A stretch of DNA of 51,180 nucleotides from a virus. The DNA is taken from positions 1 through 51,180 of the IMG/VR virus record IMGVR_UViG_3300027909_000028; one strand, given 5' to 3'. Position numbers and translations under genes: made by a program. The notes beneath the pieces were generated by a model that was given only the letters and a program-made list of their open reading frames with translations, was not told the origin of the DNA and did not search any database. Positions 43,981-49,163 of the stretch are shown here, in pieces. Position 1 is the stretch's first letter, and the number at the start of each line of letters is the position of its first letter.

Positions 43981-44447
43981 GATGTGCCCCCGTAGTAAGT
44001 GAACTCACACCAAACTTCCCCGACGTCCAGGCTCTCAGGGATGGAGTACACTGCAACATTACCTGGCCCCATCAGCTTGACGCCATTCAGATACATGTTG
44101 CAGCCCAGCAGGTCACCACCTTCACCCGCCATTAGAGCGTCGACAGAGTACGTGACTGTGGCACTTGGCGGGTGGACGATGATGTGCTTGTAGGTCGTCC
44201 GCTCAATGTGACTTGTCGGATACAGCTCTCCGTATTCCAGGTTCACTGTTGGTAGCCCCGCATGGTCGACCGCGTCAAGCTTGACCAACACCTGTTTCTC
44301 CGATGGATGACTAACCACCTCGATGACCAGTTCGATCGTGCCTGGTGCATCTGGTGCTGGCGGTTGACCTTTGTCGCCAGGAGCACTACACTCTGACGAC
44401 GTTGCTGCAACAAGCACCGACATGGCCAGTGCCAGTAGAGCCTTCAC
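43977..44447 (-). CDS. Secreted or lipid-anchored protein
   Basis: 156 residues from the GTG at 44447. MKALLALAMSVLVAATSSEC is a signal peptide; the Cys at residue 20 follows an imperfect lipobox (SSEC), so the mature protein (SAPGDKGQPPAPDAPG linker, then a beta-rich domain) could be lipid-anchored outside the membrane. Two later cysteines (LLGCNMYLNG, VWCEFTYYGG) may pair. Phage lipoproteins often block superinfection, but this is inference. It resembles the MmpS/DUF style of actinobacterial exported proteins. Confidence 0.7.
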   Translation of the reverse strand: MKALLALAMSVLVAATSSECSAPGDKGQPPAPDAPGTIELVIEVVSHPSEKQVLVKLDAVDHAGLPTVNLEYGELYPTSHIERTTYKHIIVHPPSATVTYSVDALMAGEGGDLLGCNMYLNGVKLMGPGNVAVYSIPESLDVGEVWCEFTYYGGTS

Positions 44448-44914
44448 CTTGACACATCCTTCATTAGGTTTAGGAACTTAGCCAGTTCCGGACGGTTATC
44501 GCCTCCCCCATGTATCCTTCGGATGACTGACGTAAGGTCTCTCCGAACGTTGTTGAACGTGTCCGGATCCTCTTTCATCAGCTGTTCCAGGTCATCTCTG
44601 ACCTTCTGCCACGACCACTTCACACGCTCGGCCGCGATGTGCCTAGGCATCTGGTACTTGAATCTTGCCACTGCCAAGTACATGGGCGTGTCAGTTAGCC
44701 CTTGGCCTCTGTACTTCTTCAGGACGGAGGCCAGGAGGTTGTTTACCCGGTACCGACGTACGCTTTCGTCGACACGTAGGTACACGGCCAGCTTCATCAG
44801 GTTGTCTGCTGTACCAGCCGGGGTACCCCACCCCCCAAGGGCATTATGCTTGGGCAAAGTGTTCACCCTCAACACCTGCCACTCAACGTCGTACAAAGCT
44901 TCGCGCAGGCCCAC
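44444..44914 (-). CDS. Helical protein of unknown function
   Basis: 156 residues from the GTG at 44914, with AGGAGGGAGCAA in front. Sequence HNALGGWGTPAGTADNLMKL, then RVDESVRRYRVNNLLASVLK and IHGGGDNRPELAKFLNLMKD. All-helical and basic. The stop overlaps the signal-peptide gene (GTGA). A composite-repeat half (TTGTATAAC) lies in its leader. No family recognised. Confidence 0.7.
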   Translation of the reverse strand: MGLREALYDVEWQVLRVNTLPKHNALGGWGTPAGTADNLMKLAVYLRVDESVRRYRVNNLLASVLKKYRGQGLTDTPMYLAVARFKYQMPRHIAAERVKWSWQKVRDDLEQLMKEDPDTFNNVRRDLTSVIRRIHGGGDNRPELAKFLNLMKDVSR

Positions 44915-44960
44915 TTGCTCCCTCCTAAGTTATACAACCCCTACAGTAGGCAAAACAAAA

Positions 44961-45028
44961 CTCCACACGGGCGGAGGACGACGTTTGGGAGCCAGGCTGC
45001 GGCAACGACGTCATTTGCCCGTGTGGAG
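44961..45028 (-). terminator. Large-loop hairpin of inverted CCACACGG motifs, terminator-like
   Basis: Perfect 12-bp arms CTCCACACGGGC (44961-44972) / GCCCGTGTGGAG (45017-45028) enclose a 44-base loop that itself contains a smaller stem (GACGACGTT/AACGACGTC). On the minus strand it follows the stop at 45064 and is succeeded by TTTTGTTTTGCC, so it is well placed to end that transcript. The left arm is also the first half of a minus-oriented composite repeat (second half TTGTATAAC near 44937, 34 bases on). Confidence 0.75.
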
Positions 45029-45063
45029 TGGTGTTGTTGCTCACCGGGCATTCAGGGATATCA

Positions 45064-45285
45064 CTACCTGCTGTCGGAGAAGGTAGTGCGTAGTTCTCCC
45101 TCCTGCTGGGCAAGCCTGTACTCGGTGATTTCGGAGTCACGCTCGTCGGCGTACACGTCAAGTACGTCCTCGAGCATGTGGATGACGAGTTCCCCAATGC
45201 TGGTCTCCCGCCGATCTGCTTCTGTCCGGAGGCGCTCCTTGTTCTTGAGGAGCCATGCTGCTACTTGTTCGGTCGTTTTGTTCAT
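45064..45285 (-). CDS. Small helical protein, possibly DNA-binding, hammerhead-led
   Basis: 73 residues: MNKTTEQVAAWLLKNKERLR, TEADRRETSIGELVIHMLED and a charged helix (ADERDSEITEYRLAQQEG). The middle resembles a ribbon-helix-helix or antitoxin-like helix pair, but no clear strand is visible. ATG at 45285 follows GGGGGCAGGGA. Its leader carries a hammerhead-like ribozyme (45352-45398). Confidence 0.65.
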   Translation of the reverse strand: MNKTTEQVAAWLLKNKERLRTEADRRETSIGELVIHMLEDVLDVYADERDSEITEYRLAQQEGELRTTFSDSR

Positions 45286-45351
45286 TCCCTGCCCCCATTA
45301 GGTGTGTGGCACGGTGCTCCCTTCGTGCGCGTCGTGTCACTGTATCTGAAC

Positions 45352-45398
45352 GGACTCATTCAGCCAGCGCCTTACGCTGGGACCCAAAGGTTTCGTCC
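45352..45398 (-). ncRNA. Type II hammerhead ribozyme, core with one extra base (HHR4)
   Basis: Minus strand: stem II GGAC (45398-45395) / GTCC (45355-45352), GAAA (45394-45391), short stem III ACC-TTTG-GGT (45391-45382), C17 in a GUC triplet (45381), 6-bp stem I CCAGCG/CGCTGG with a 5-base loop (45380-45364), and core CTGAATGA (45363-45356). The core has one extra A compared with CTGATGA, so activity is uncertain, though all other conserved bases are in place. It lies between the terminator of the 45458 gene and the ATG at 45285. Confidence 0.75.
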
Positions 45399-45425
45399 TG
45401 TTTCACAAGCCCAAAACGTAGGATA

Positions 45426-45451
45426 GGCGGGACCTCCGGAGAGGTCCCGCC
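45426..45451 (-). terminator. Rho-independent terminator of the 45458-45817 gene
   Basis: Perfect 11-bp stem GGCGGGACCTC (45426-45436) / GAGGTCCCGCC (45441-45451) with a CGGA tetraloop, seven bases after the stop codon; on the minus strand TATCCTACGTTTTGGG follows, a modest T run. Confidence 0.75.
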
Positions 45452-45457
45452 GACATG

Positions 45458-45817
45458 CTACTTCAGAAGTGCCTCGGGCTCGGCTTCCTTGACCGCGAAC
45501 GCGTTCTCACGCTCCCACGGGAGGAAGTCCTCGCCGAAGCCGACGCTGTCCAGCCCGGCCGACACCTCATCGCTCACGACCTTGGACGCGTAGGAGTCCA
45601 CGTCCTCGATCGCGGCGAACTGCTGGGTGTCGTCCACGCTGGCCAGTTCGGCCGCAGCGGCGTCGTCGGCCTCGATCGCGAGCGTGGTCTCCTGAACCTG
45701 GCTCTCGATCGCCTGCCGCCCGAGGCTGTCGAGGTTGATCACCGGGGTTGCCCCTTCGTCGGTGGTCAGCTCGATTGTCGTCTGACGAGTGACGACCAGC
45801 TTCTGTGTGTTGCTCAT
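45458..45817 (-). CDS. Acidic, probably abundant protein, hammerhead-led
   Basis: 119 residues, rich in Asp/Glu/Ala (VDDTQQFAAIEDVDSYASKV) with no Cys and few aromatic residues. Codon use is strongly G/C-ended, as in capsid and tail tube genes, suggesting high expression. ATG at 45817 has AGGAGGGGCC upstream. It is insulated on both sides: a hammerhead upstream (45849-45906) and a terminator downstream. Function unknown. Confidence 0.75.
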   Translation of the reverse strand: MSNTQKLVVTRQTTIELTTDEGATPVINLDSLGRQAIESQVQETTLAIEADDAAAAELASVDDTQQFAAIEDVDSYASKVVSDEVSAGLDSVGFGEDFLPWERENAFAVKEAEPEALLK

Positions 45818-45848
45818 GGCCCCTCCTAAGGGCTAGCCGAGTGAGGTA

Positions 45849-45906
45849 GGACTCATCGGGACGGCTCCTTGCCGCCGACGCCTCGTGATGAGGAGGCGTT
45901 TCGTCC
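45849..45906 (-). ncRNA. Type II hammerhead ribozyme, core U4 replaced by C (HHR3)
   Basis: Minus strand: stem II GGAC (45906-45903) / GTCC (45852-45849), GAAA (45902-45899), 7-bp stem III ACGCCTC/GAGGCGT (45899-45878), C17 in a GUC triplet (45877), 6-bp stem I GGCGGC/GCCGTC with one G-U pair (45876-45860), and core CCGATGA (45859-45853). The conserved U4 is C, a change expected to weaken cleavage; the fold is otherwise complete. Predicted cleavage is about 60 bases upstream of the ATG at 45817. Confidence 0.8.
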
Positions 45907-45913
45907 GCTTGCC

Positions 45914-46237
45914 TCAGAACCCGCGGTACTCGAAGCCGGCTTGCTCAGCCGCCTCCTTGGTCTCCTCGCTTGGAGTACGGCGAGGCAGTGCTTCGTGGCT
46001 GCCCACGTCTTCACGGTCCGTGGTGACCTGGACGACGTGCTGCCCGACCAGGAACGGGTTGTCTCCGTTCGCCCGCCATGACTCGAGGAGAGTTTCGAAC
46101 TCCTCGATTGCGGTCTGCGGGTCTGACATCGCCGTCTGCTGGCGTGCCAGTTCTGCGTTGGGGTCGTCGAAGTTCCGTTCGTCCGTGTCGTGCGTGATGA
46201 CGAACACGTGGGTTGTGCGGATGTACCTGCGTTCCAT
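45914..46237 (-). CDS. Protein of unknown function
   Basis: 107 residues from the ATG at 46237, with CCTAGGAGGGGAC in front; longer frames run through the leader hairpin. Predicted alpha/beta: YIRTTHVFVITHDTDERNFD, AIEEFETLLESWRANGDNPF, then VGQHVVQVTTDREDVG. No motif recognised. One of the insulated small genes of the right arm. Confidence 0.7.
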   Translation of the reverse strand: MERRYIRTTHVFVITHDTDERNFDDPNAELARQQTAMSDPQTAIEEFETLLESWRANGDNPFLVGQHVVQVTTDREDVGSHEALPRRTPSEETKEAAEQAGFEYRGF

Positions 46238-46270
46238 GTCCCCTCCTAGGACTTGAAGGATTGCGTGAAC

Positions 46271-46294
46271 GGCTCGGACATCAAATGCCCGGCC
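46271..46294 (-). other. Leader hairpin with GCATTTGATGT core (copy 1)
   Basis: Minus strand GGCCGGGCAT-TTG-ATGTCCGAGCC: stems GGC/GCC, CGG/CCG and CAT/ATG around a TTG loop. Copies at 46612-46630 and 46873-46889 keep the GCAT-TTG-ATGT core while the outer pairs change together (GAG/CTC, CGA/TCG). Located in the leader of the 45914-46237 gene. Confidence 0.65.
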
Positions 46295-46304
46295 GCTCGG
46301 TCCG

Positions 46305-46589
46305 TTAGGACACGTCGAGGTGTTCGGCGAGTCCGCTGTCTTGCATGCGGAACAGAATGCTCGACACATTCCCCAGCGTCAAGTGAAGGAACGCTTCGTC
46401 CTCGACGCTGAATCTTACGTCGCCGTCCATCTTGGTGCTGAGGTCGTGCTCCAGCTTCTCCTTGTACGCTCGGAGGGCAAACCAGATGGTGCGCACGTCC
46501 TCTTCATGCATGTCCAACGTCCGTACACGTTTACCGTTCCAGTAGTTCAAGTGCGAGAACGTGGACTTGCGTTCCTGTTCCTTAGGCAT
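46305..46589 (-). CDS. Protein of unknown function
   Basis: 94 residues from the ATG at 46589, directly after CACGAAAGGAGGCAGAC. Helical, charged (HEEDVRTIWFALRAYKEKLE, then FLHLTLGNVSSILFRMQDSG). A longer frame extends upstream but would cross the leader hairpin. No family recognised. Confidence 0.7.
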   Translation of the reverse strand: MPKEQERKSTFSHLNYWNGKRVRTLDMHEEDVRTIWFALRAYKEKLEHDLSTKMDGDVRFSVEDEAFLHLTLGNVSSILFRMQDSGLAEHLDVS

Positions 46590-46611
46590 GTCTGCCTCCT
46601 TTCGTGGACGC

Positions 46612-46630
46612 GGAGACATCAAATGCCTCC
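46612..46630 (-). other. Leader hairpin with GCATTTGATGT core (copy 2)
   Basis: Minus strand GGAGGCAT-TTG-ATGTCTCC: GGAG/CTCC outer stem, CAT/ATG inner stem. It precedes CACGAAAGGAGG, the ribosome binding site of the 46305-46589 gene, by about ten bases. Confidence 0.65.
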
Positions 46631-46641
46631 AACGCCCCAGC

Positions 46642-46845
46642 CTATCTCTTGACTCTGATTCCGAGGACAGGCTTGTTTGGATCTTTGTCACTCGGCGTGA
46701 CGTACTGAATGTTCCGATCGTCGTTAGCCTTGATCTCGGCCTCAGTGAACCAGCCCGATCCAAGCGACTCCGTTCGGAATACAGCGCCGTCGCGCCATTC
46801 GGTGATCCGTACCTTTTCTCGGTACACCTCATACTCTTGGGTCAC
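46642..46845 (-). CDS. Small protein of unknown function
   Basis: 67 residues from a GTG at 46845 with AAGGGAGGTGCACC in front. MTQEYEVYREKVRITEWRDG, then SLGSGWFTEAEIKANDDRNI and a basic end (VLGIRVKR). Probably a compact alpha/beta fold. Unknown function. Confidence 0.65.
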   Translation of the reverse strand: MTQEYEVYREKVRITEWRDGAVFRTESLGSGWFTEAEIKANDDRNIQYVTPSDKDPNKPVLGIRVKR

Positions 46846-46872
46846 GGTGCACCTCCCTTCCGTGGACGGACG

Positions 46873-46889
46873 CGAACATCAAATGCTCG
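46873..46889 (-). other. Leader hairpin with GCATTTGATGT core (copy 3)
   Basis: Minus strand CGAGCAT-TTG-ATGTTCG: CGA/TCG outer and CAT/ATG inner stems. It lies about 25 bases before the GTG at 46845 and is followed by CCACGGAAGGGAGG. Confidence 0.6.
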
Positions 46890-46901
46890 GCCGCCCCCTG
46901 C

Positions 46902-47111
46902 CTAACCGCCAGAACACGTGCATGAACCGACGTTCGACATCAGCACGTTGCAGTTAGGACAGAGTTTGTTACGCTTGCGTCTGTACCCGCCCATGAGCTT
47001 CGCCTCGGCCATGATGTCTAGCAACCACTCAGGGGGTTTGTGCCGCCCGTTCGGAAAGTTACCCTGCCGGGCGTTCTCGTGCTCTGCGTGGATCTGAGGC
47101 GGTGTTACCAT
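46902..47111 (-). CDS. Small zinc-ribbon-like protein
   Basis: 69 residues from the ATG at 47111 with GGAGGACAATC upstream. MVTPPQIHAEHENARQGNFP, then EWLLDIMAEAKLMGGYRRKR and the C-terminal LCPNCNVLMSNVGSCTCSGG with four cysteines. The basic YRRKRNK stretch before the CPNC pair suggests nucleic-acid contact. First gene after the promoter at 47159. Confidence 0.7.
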   Translation of the reverse strand: MVTPPQIHAEHENARQGNFPNGRHKPPEWLLDIMAEAKLMGGYRRKRNKLCPNCNVLMSNVGSCTCSGG

Positions 47112-47158
47112 GATTGTCCTCCGACCTTGACAGTTCGCAGATTTTTCGCTCTACAATA

Positions 47159-47189
47159 ATTATAGCTCAGCCCCTATAGGACCTTTCAA
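47159..47189 (-). promoter_or_regulatory. Leftward promoter with conserved upstream block
   Basis: Minus strand TTGAAA (47189-47184) and TATAAT (47164-47159), 19-base spacer. Upstream lies AAAAAGATCTTGAAAAAATC, then CCAC and CGACCATCTTGAAAGG (about 47224-47182), a block almost repeated at the promoter near 50046. Confidence 0.75.
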
Positions 47190-47226
47190 GATGGTCGAGC
47201 CAGTGGATTTTTTCAAGATCTTTTTC

Positions 47227-47409
47227 CTAGTCGCCTAGGCGCTGCCCTGGAACATCTGGTAGGGTTTTGTTCGTGTCCAGATGGGCATACTGTGGATAGC
47301 ATGCCCGGCACAGACGCAGGTTTAGCTCCGCAATGGAGTGACTGTCCCTTTGCCCGTGCCGCTTTCGACAATGGCTGCACCAGTAGTACACTTCGGCGTC
47401 AGTTGTCAC
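47227..47409 (-). CDS. Small CxxC zinc protein
   Basis: 60 residues from the GTG at 47409, with GTGGGAGGAAGAACTAA in front. YYWCSHCRKRHGQRDSHS, then LRLCRACYPQYAHLD: two CxxC pairs separated by a short helix, a treble-clef-like zinc site. Overlaps the upstream small gene. Unknown role. Confidence 0.7.
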   Translation of the reverse strand: MTTDAEVYYWCSHCRKRHGQRDSHSIAELNLRLCRACYPQYAHLDTNKTLPDVPGQRLGD

Positions 47410-47566
47410 TTAGTTCTTCCTCCCACTTTGCTAGGCCCCGCTTGGTTCGATCCTCGTTGCCGATGTGAAACCCCTCTACCGGGGTACCCCCCTCCCCCTG
47501 GTCATTAATAGGTTTTCTGGGTTGAGGGATTTTCTCCTCTGCCCTGCCGCTAACGTCCTCACTCAC
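47399..47566 (-). CDS. Small hydrophilic protein
   Basis: 55 residues from a GTG at 47566, with CAGAAGGGAAACCCG upstream. MSEDVSGRAEEKIPQPRKPI, NDQGEGGTPVEGFHIGNEDR and TKRGLAKWEEELSDN: charged and mostly disordered. Its last codons contain the ribosome binding site and GTG of the next gene, so the two are coupled. New small-gene call. Confidence 0.65.
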   Translation of the reverse strand: MSEDVSGRAEEKIPQPRKPINDQGEGGTPVEGFHIGNEDRTKRGLAKWEEELSDN

Positions 47567-47597
47567 CGGGTTTCCCTTCTGGTTTTGAACAGCACGA

Positions 47598-47627
47598 AAC
47601 CCTCCCGTCGGCAGGACGGGAGGGGTT
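47598..47627 (-). terminator. Intergenic hairpin, terminator-like
   Basis: AACCCTCCCGTC (47598-47609) / GACGGGAGGGGTT (47615-47627) with a 5-base loop; TTTCG follows on the minus strand. It separates the 47722-47955 gene from the small gene at 47399-47566, whose ribosome binding site lies about 20 bases on. The rest of the gap to 47721 holds a copy of GTAGCATCGAAGCA. Confidence 0.6.
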
Positions 47628-47721
47628 CGCTCTTTGCGTGCCCGTAGGAAGGCGCGAGGCAGGTTGCTTCGATGCTACGACCCTACTCACGACGGTGAAT
47701 ATGTCGCCCACCTCCCTCGTG

Positions 47722-47955
47722 CTAGACCTTACGGTTCAGGTAAGGTGTCGTGCCCTGGTCCACTGGTTCGATCGAGATGACCCAGTGGTCAGGTAGTGCT
47801 TGCGTGCCTGCCACCGGCCTGGCGCTCCAGGTCGACTCGGTGGTTCCGCTTCGACCCAGGTATAGCATCACGGCCTCGCGCTCCACCTTCTGGGTGTCGC
47901 TCTTGTACCGGATGCGATACATGTTTCCCTGGACCGGGATAAACCTAGGCATCAT
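47722..47955 (-). CDS. Small protein of unknown function
   Basis: 77 residues from the ATG at 47955, directly after CACGAAAGGAGGCAGTC. MMPRFIPVQGNMYRIRYKSD, then QKVEREAVMLYLGRSGTTES and a beta-rich end; it looks like a small SH3-like beta barrel. Longer frames cross the leader hairpin and are rejected. Confidence 0.7.
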   Translation of the reverse strand: MMPRFIPVQGNMYRIRYKSDTQKVEREAVMLYLGRSGTTESTWSARPVAGTQALPDHWVISIEPVDQGTTPYLNRKV

Positions 47956-47972
47956 GACTGCCTCCTTTCGTG

Positions 47973-48002
47973 AGGGTAGGTCCGCTCTGAGGTGCCTACC
48001 CT
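47973..48002 (-). other. Leader hairpin AGGGTAGG/CCTACCCT before CACGAAAGGAGG
   Basis: 8-bp stem (47973-47980 with 47995-48002), 14-base loop, followed on the minus strand by CACGAAAGGAGG and the ATG at 47955. The homologous leader at 48621-48654 has AGGGCAGG/CCTGCCCT: a compensatory T-A to C-G change. Confidence 0.65.
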
Positions 48003-48008
48003 CCCTTG

Positions 48009-48227
48009 TTACTGGATCGCTCGATCGTTCCCGCGTCCGTCGATGAGACGGAGCTTCTTCGGGTCGAAGTCGATCGAGATCACCGGACAGTTGCCTTCGT
48101 ACCAGTCGTTCGACTCGAACGTTAGGGTCAAGTTCCCTACCTCTGGGAAGTAGAAAGTCTGGAACTCGGTCTTTCCGTCCTCCTCGGTAAGCCGGCCGTA
48201 GACGTGGAACTCGTGTCGCTGGTCCAT
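48009..48227 (-). CDS. Small beta-rich protein
   Basis: 72 residues from the ATG at 48227, directly after CACGAAAGGAGGTCGCT. Strands are obvious: RHEFHVYGRLTEEDGKTEFQ, TFYFPEVGNLTLTFESNDWY and CPVISIDFDPKKLRLIDGRG. No motif recognised; it belongs to the series of insulated right-arm genes. Confidence 0.7.
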   Translation of the reverse strand: MDQRHEFHVYGRLTEEDGKTEFQTFYFPEVGNLTLTFESNDWYEGNCPVISIDFDPKKLRLIDGRGNDRAIQ

Positions 48228-48244
48228 AGCGACCTCCTTTCGTG

Positions 48245-48277
48245 CCGGCGAGGTAAACGTGGAGCGGTCCCCGCCGG
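48245..48277 (-). other. Leader hairpin before CACGAAAGGAGG
   Basis: CCGGCGAGG (48245-48253) pairs with CCCCGCCGG (48269-48277) at eight of nine positions; on the minus strand the stem is followed by CACGAAAGGAGG and the ATG at 48227. Confidence 0.6.
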
Positions 48278-48286
48278 ACCATGGCG

Positions 48287-48601
48287 TTACTTCTGAGGCT
48301 CGAACCACTCCCGAATATCGATCCTCAGCCGGTCCTTGCGAAGGACGACGGTCACACGAAGTTCCGTGTCCTCCGCCCACATCATTGCCTTGTGGGCCTT
48401 CTTCCCGAACGAGTCGGAAGTACTGACCCACCCATAGTCCTCGACCAGGTTGATAAGGACCTGTTCGGCTTTGGACAGCCCGACCTCTTGGTCCTCGAGT
48501 TCGGTCGCCTTGCGCACCTCGTCGAGGGCTCGGTCGAAGAAACCGAGTGTCGAACTGTTCAGGGTGATGTGGACCCCTTTGTTGCTCGGTGCTAGTGGCA
48601 T
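48287..48601 (-). CDS. Protein of unknown function
   Basis: 104 residues: GVHITLNSSTLGFFDRALDE, VRKATELEDQEVGLSKAEQV, LINLVEDYGWVSTSDSFGKK and a strand-rich end (LRVTVVLRKDRLRIDIREWF). Mixed alpha/beta fold. ATG at 48601 comes directly after CACGAAAGGAGGTGGCACC. Confidence 0.7.
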   Translation of the reverse strand: MPLAPSNKGVHITLNSSTLGFFDRALDEVRKATELEDQEVGLSKAEQVLINLVEDYGWVSTSDSFGKKAHKAMMWAEDTELRVTVVLRKDRLRIDIREWFEPQK

Positions 48602-48620
48602 GGTGCCACCTCCTTTCGTG

Positions 48621-48654
48621 AGGGCAGGAGCTACTTCGATGCTTACCCTGCCCT
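48621..48654 (-). other. Leader hairpin AGGGCAGG/CCTGCCCT before CACGAAAGGAGG
   Basis: 8-bp stem (48621-48628 with 48647-48654) with the loop containing AAGCATCGAAGTAG, followed on the minus strand by CACGAAAGGAGG. A related leader with one mismatch (AGGACAGG/CCTGCCCT) stands at 48920-48962, also with GTAGCATCGAAGCA in its loop. Confidence 0.65.
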
Positions 48655-48661
48655 ACCTGGT

Positions 48662-48880
48662 TCAGAACGTCAGGATCACTACACCGGGGAAGTTGTCCTC
48701 AAGGGCCGCGTTCCGACACCACTCGCAGATCCGCTCCATGAACACGACTTCCGTCGCCCCATCGGTGCAGGTCTGGAGATGTACGGTGTTTAACAGTGCA
48801 GGTCGTTCCTCACAAAACCCACACGGGCTAGATTCCGTTGCGGGCTGGAGGTCGATGACGTCCTTCTTGGATACCTGCAT
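48662..48880 (-). CDS. Small zinc-knuckle protein
   Basis: 72 residues: DLQPATESSPCGFCEERPAL, then NTVHLQTCTDG and VFMERICEWCRNAALEDNFP. Two CxxC pairs plus a His and a further Cys suggest one zinc. ATG at 48880 follows AGAAGGGAACGGTC. A minus-oriented composite repeat (CCCGTGTGG at 48827, CTGTTAAACA at 48796) lies within the coding sequence. Confidence 0.7.
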   Translation of the reverse strand: MQVSKKDVIDLQPATESSPCGFCEERPALLNTVHLQTCTDGATEVVFMERICEWCRNAALEDNFPGVVILTF

Positions 48881-48969
48881 GACCGTTCCCTTCTAGTAGG
48901 GGTAGGATGTGCGGTCGTGAGGACAGGTGCTTCGATGCTACGGGCACAAGCCCGCCTGCCCTCGCCTTG

Positions 48970-49143
48970 CTACCTCCGATACCAAGCGCCGTTGCGGTAG
49001 TCACAGTCGAGTATGACCGAGTCTTCCGTTGGTGCCGAGCACGCGGGGGTTGTGGAGCGTTCCTGATATCTCCCGGCCTCGTACAAGACGACTCCGACGA
49101 ACACCAGGAATAGTGCCACTGCGGTGTACAGGACCTTTTTCAC
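48970..49143 (-). CDS. Small single-pass membrane protein
   Basis: 57 residues from a GTG at 49143, with AAGGAAGGGGGACCC in front. MKKVLYTAVALFLVFVGVVL is a signal-anchor; YEAGRYQERSTTPACSAPTE and DSVILDCDYRNGAWYRR form a short outer domain with two cysteines that could pair. It fills a 300-base stretch otherwise without genes. Possibly a superinfection or lysis accessory; function unknown. New small-gene call. Confidence 0.75.
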   Translation of the reverse strand: MKKVLYTAVALFLVFVGVVLYEAGRYQERSTTPACSAPTEDSVILDCDYRNGAWYRR

Positions 49144-49163
49144 GGGTCCCCCTTCCTTAGGTG

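Noticed and set aside
42865-43995. Long plus-strand open frame (376 codons) opposite the acidic paralog and zinc-finger genes
   Set aside because: Low-complexity Ser-rich start is the mirror of the Glu/Asp-rich coding strand; no start signal; conflicts with several good leftward genes.
46590-48620. The CACGAAAGGAGG leaders considered as further hammerheads because of CGAAA
   Set aside because: No CTGATGA box and no matching stem II; the GAAA is part of the extended ribosome binding site.
1768-48827. CRISPR array interpretation of the recurring motifs
   Set aside because: Copies are dispersed over the genome on both strands, with no spacer-repeat periodicity.
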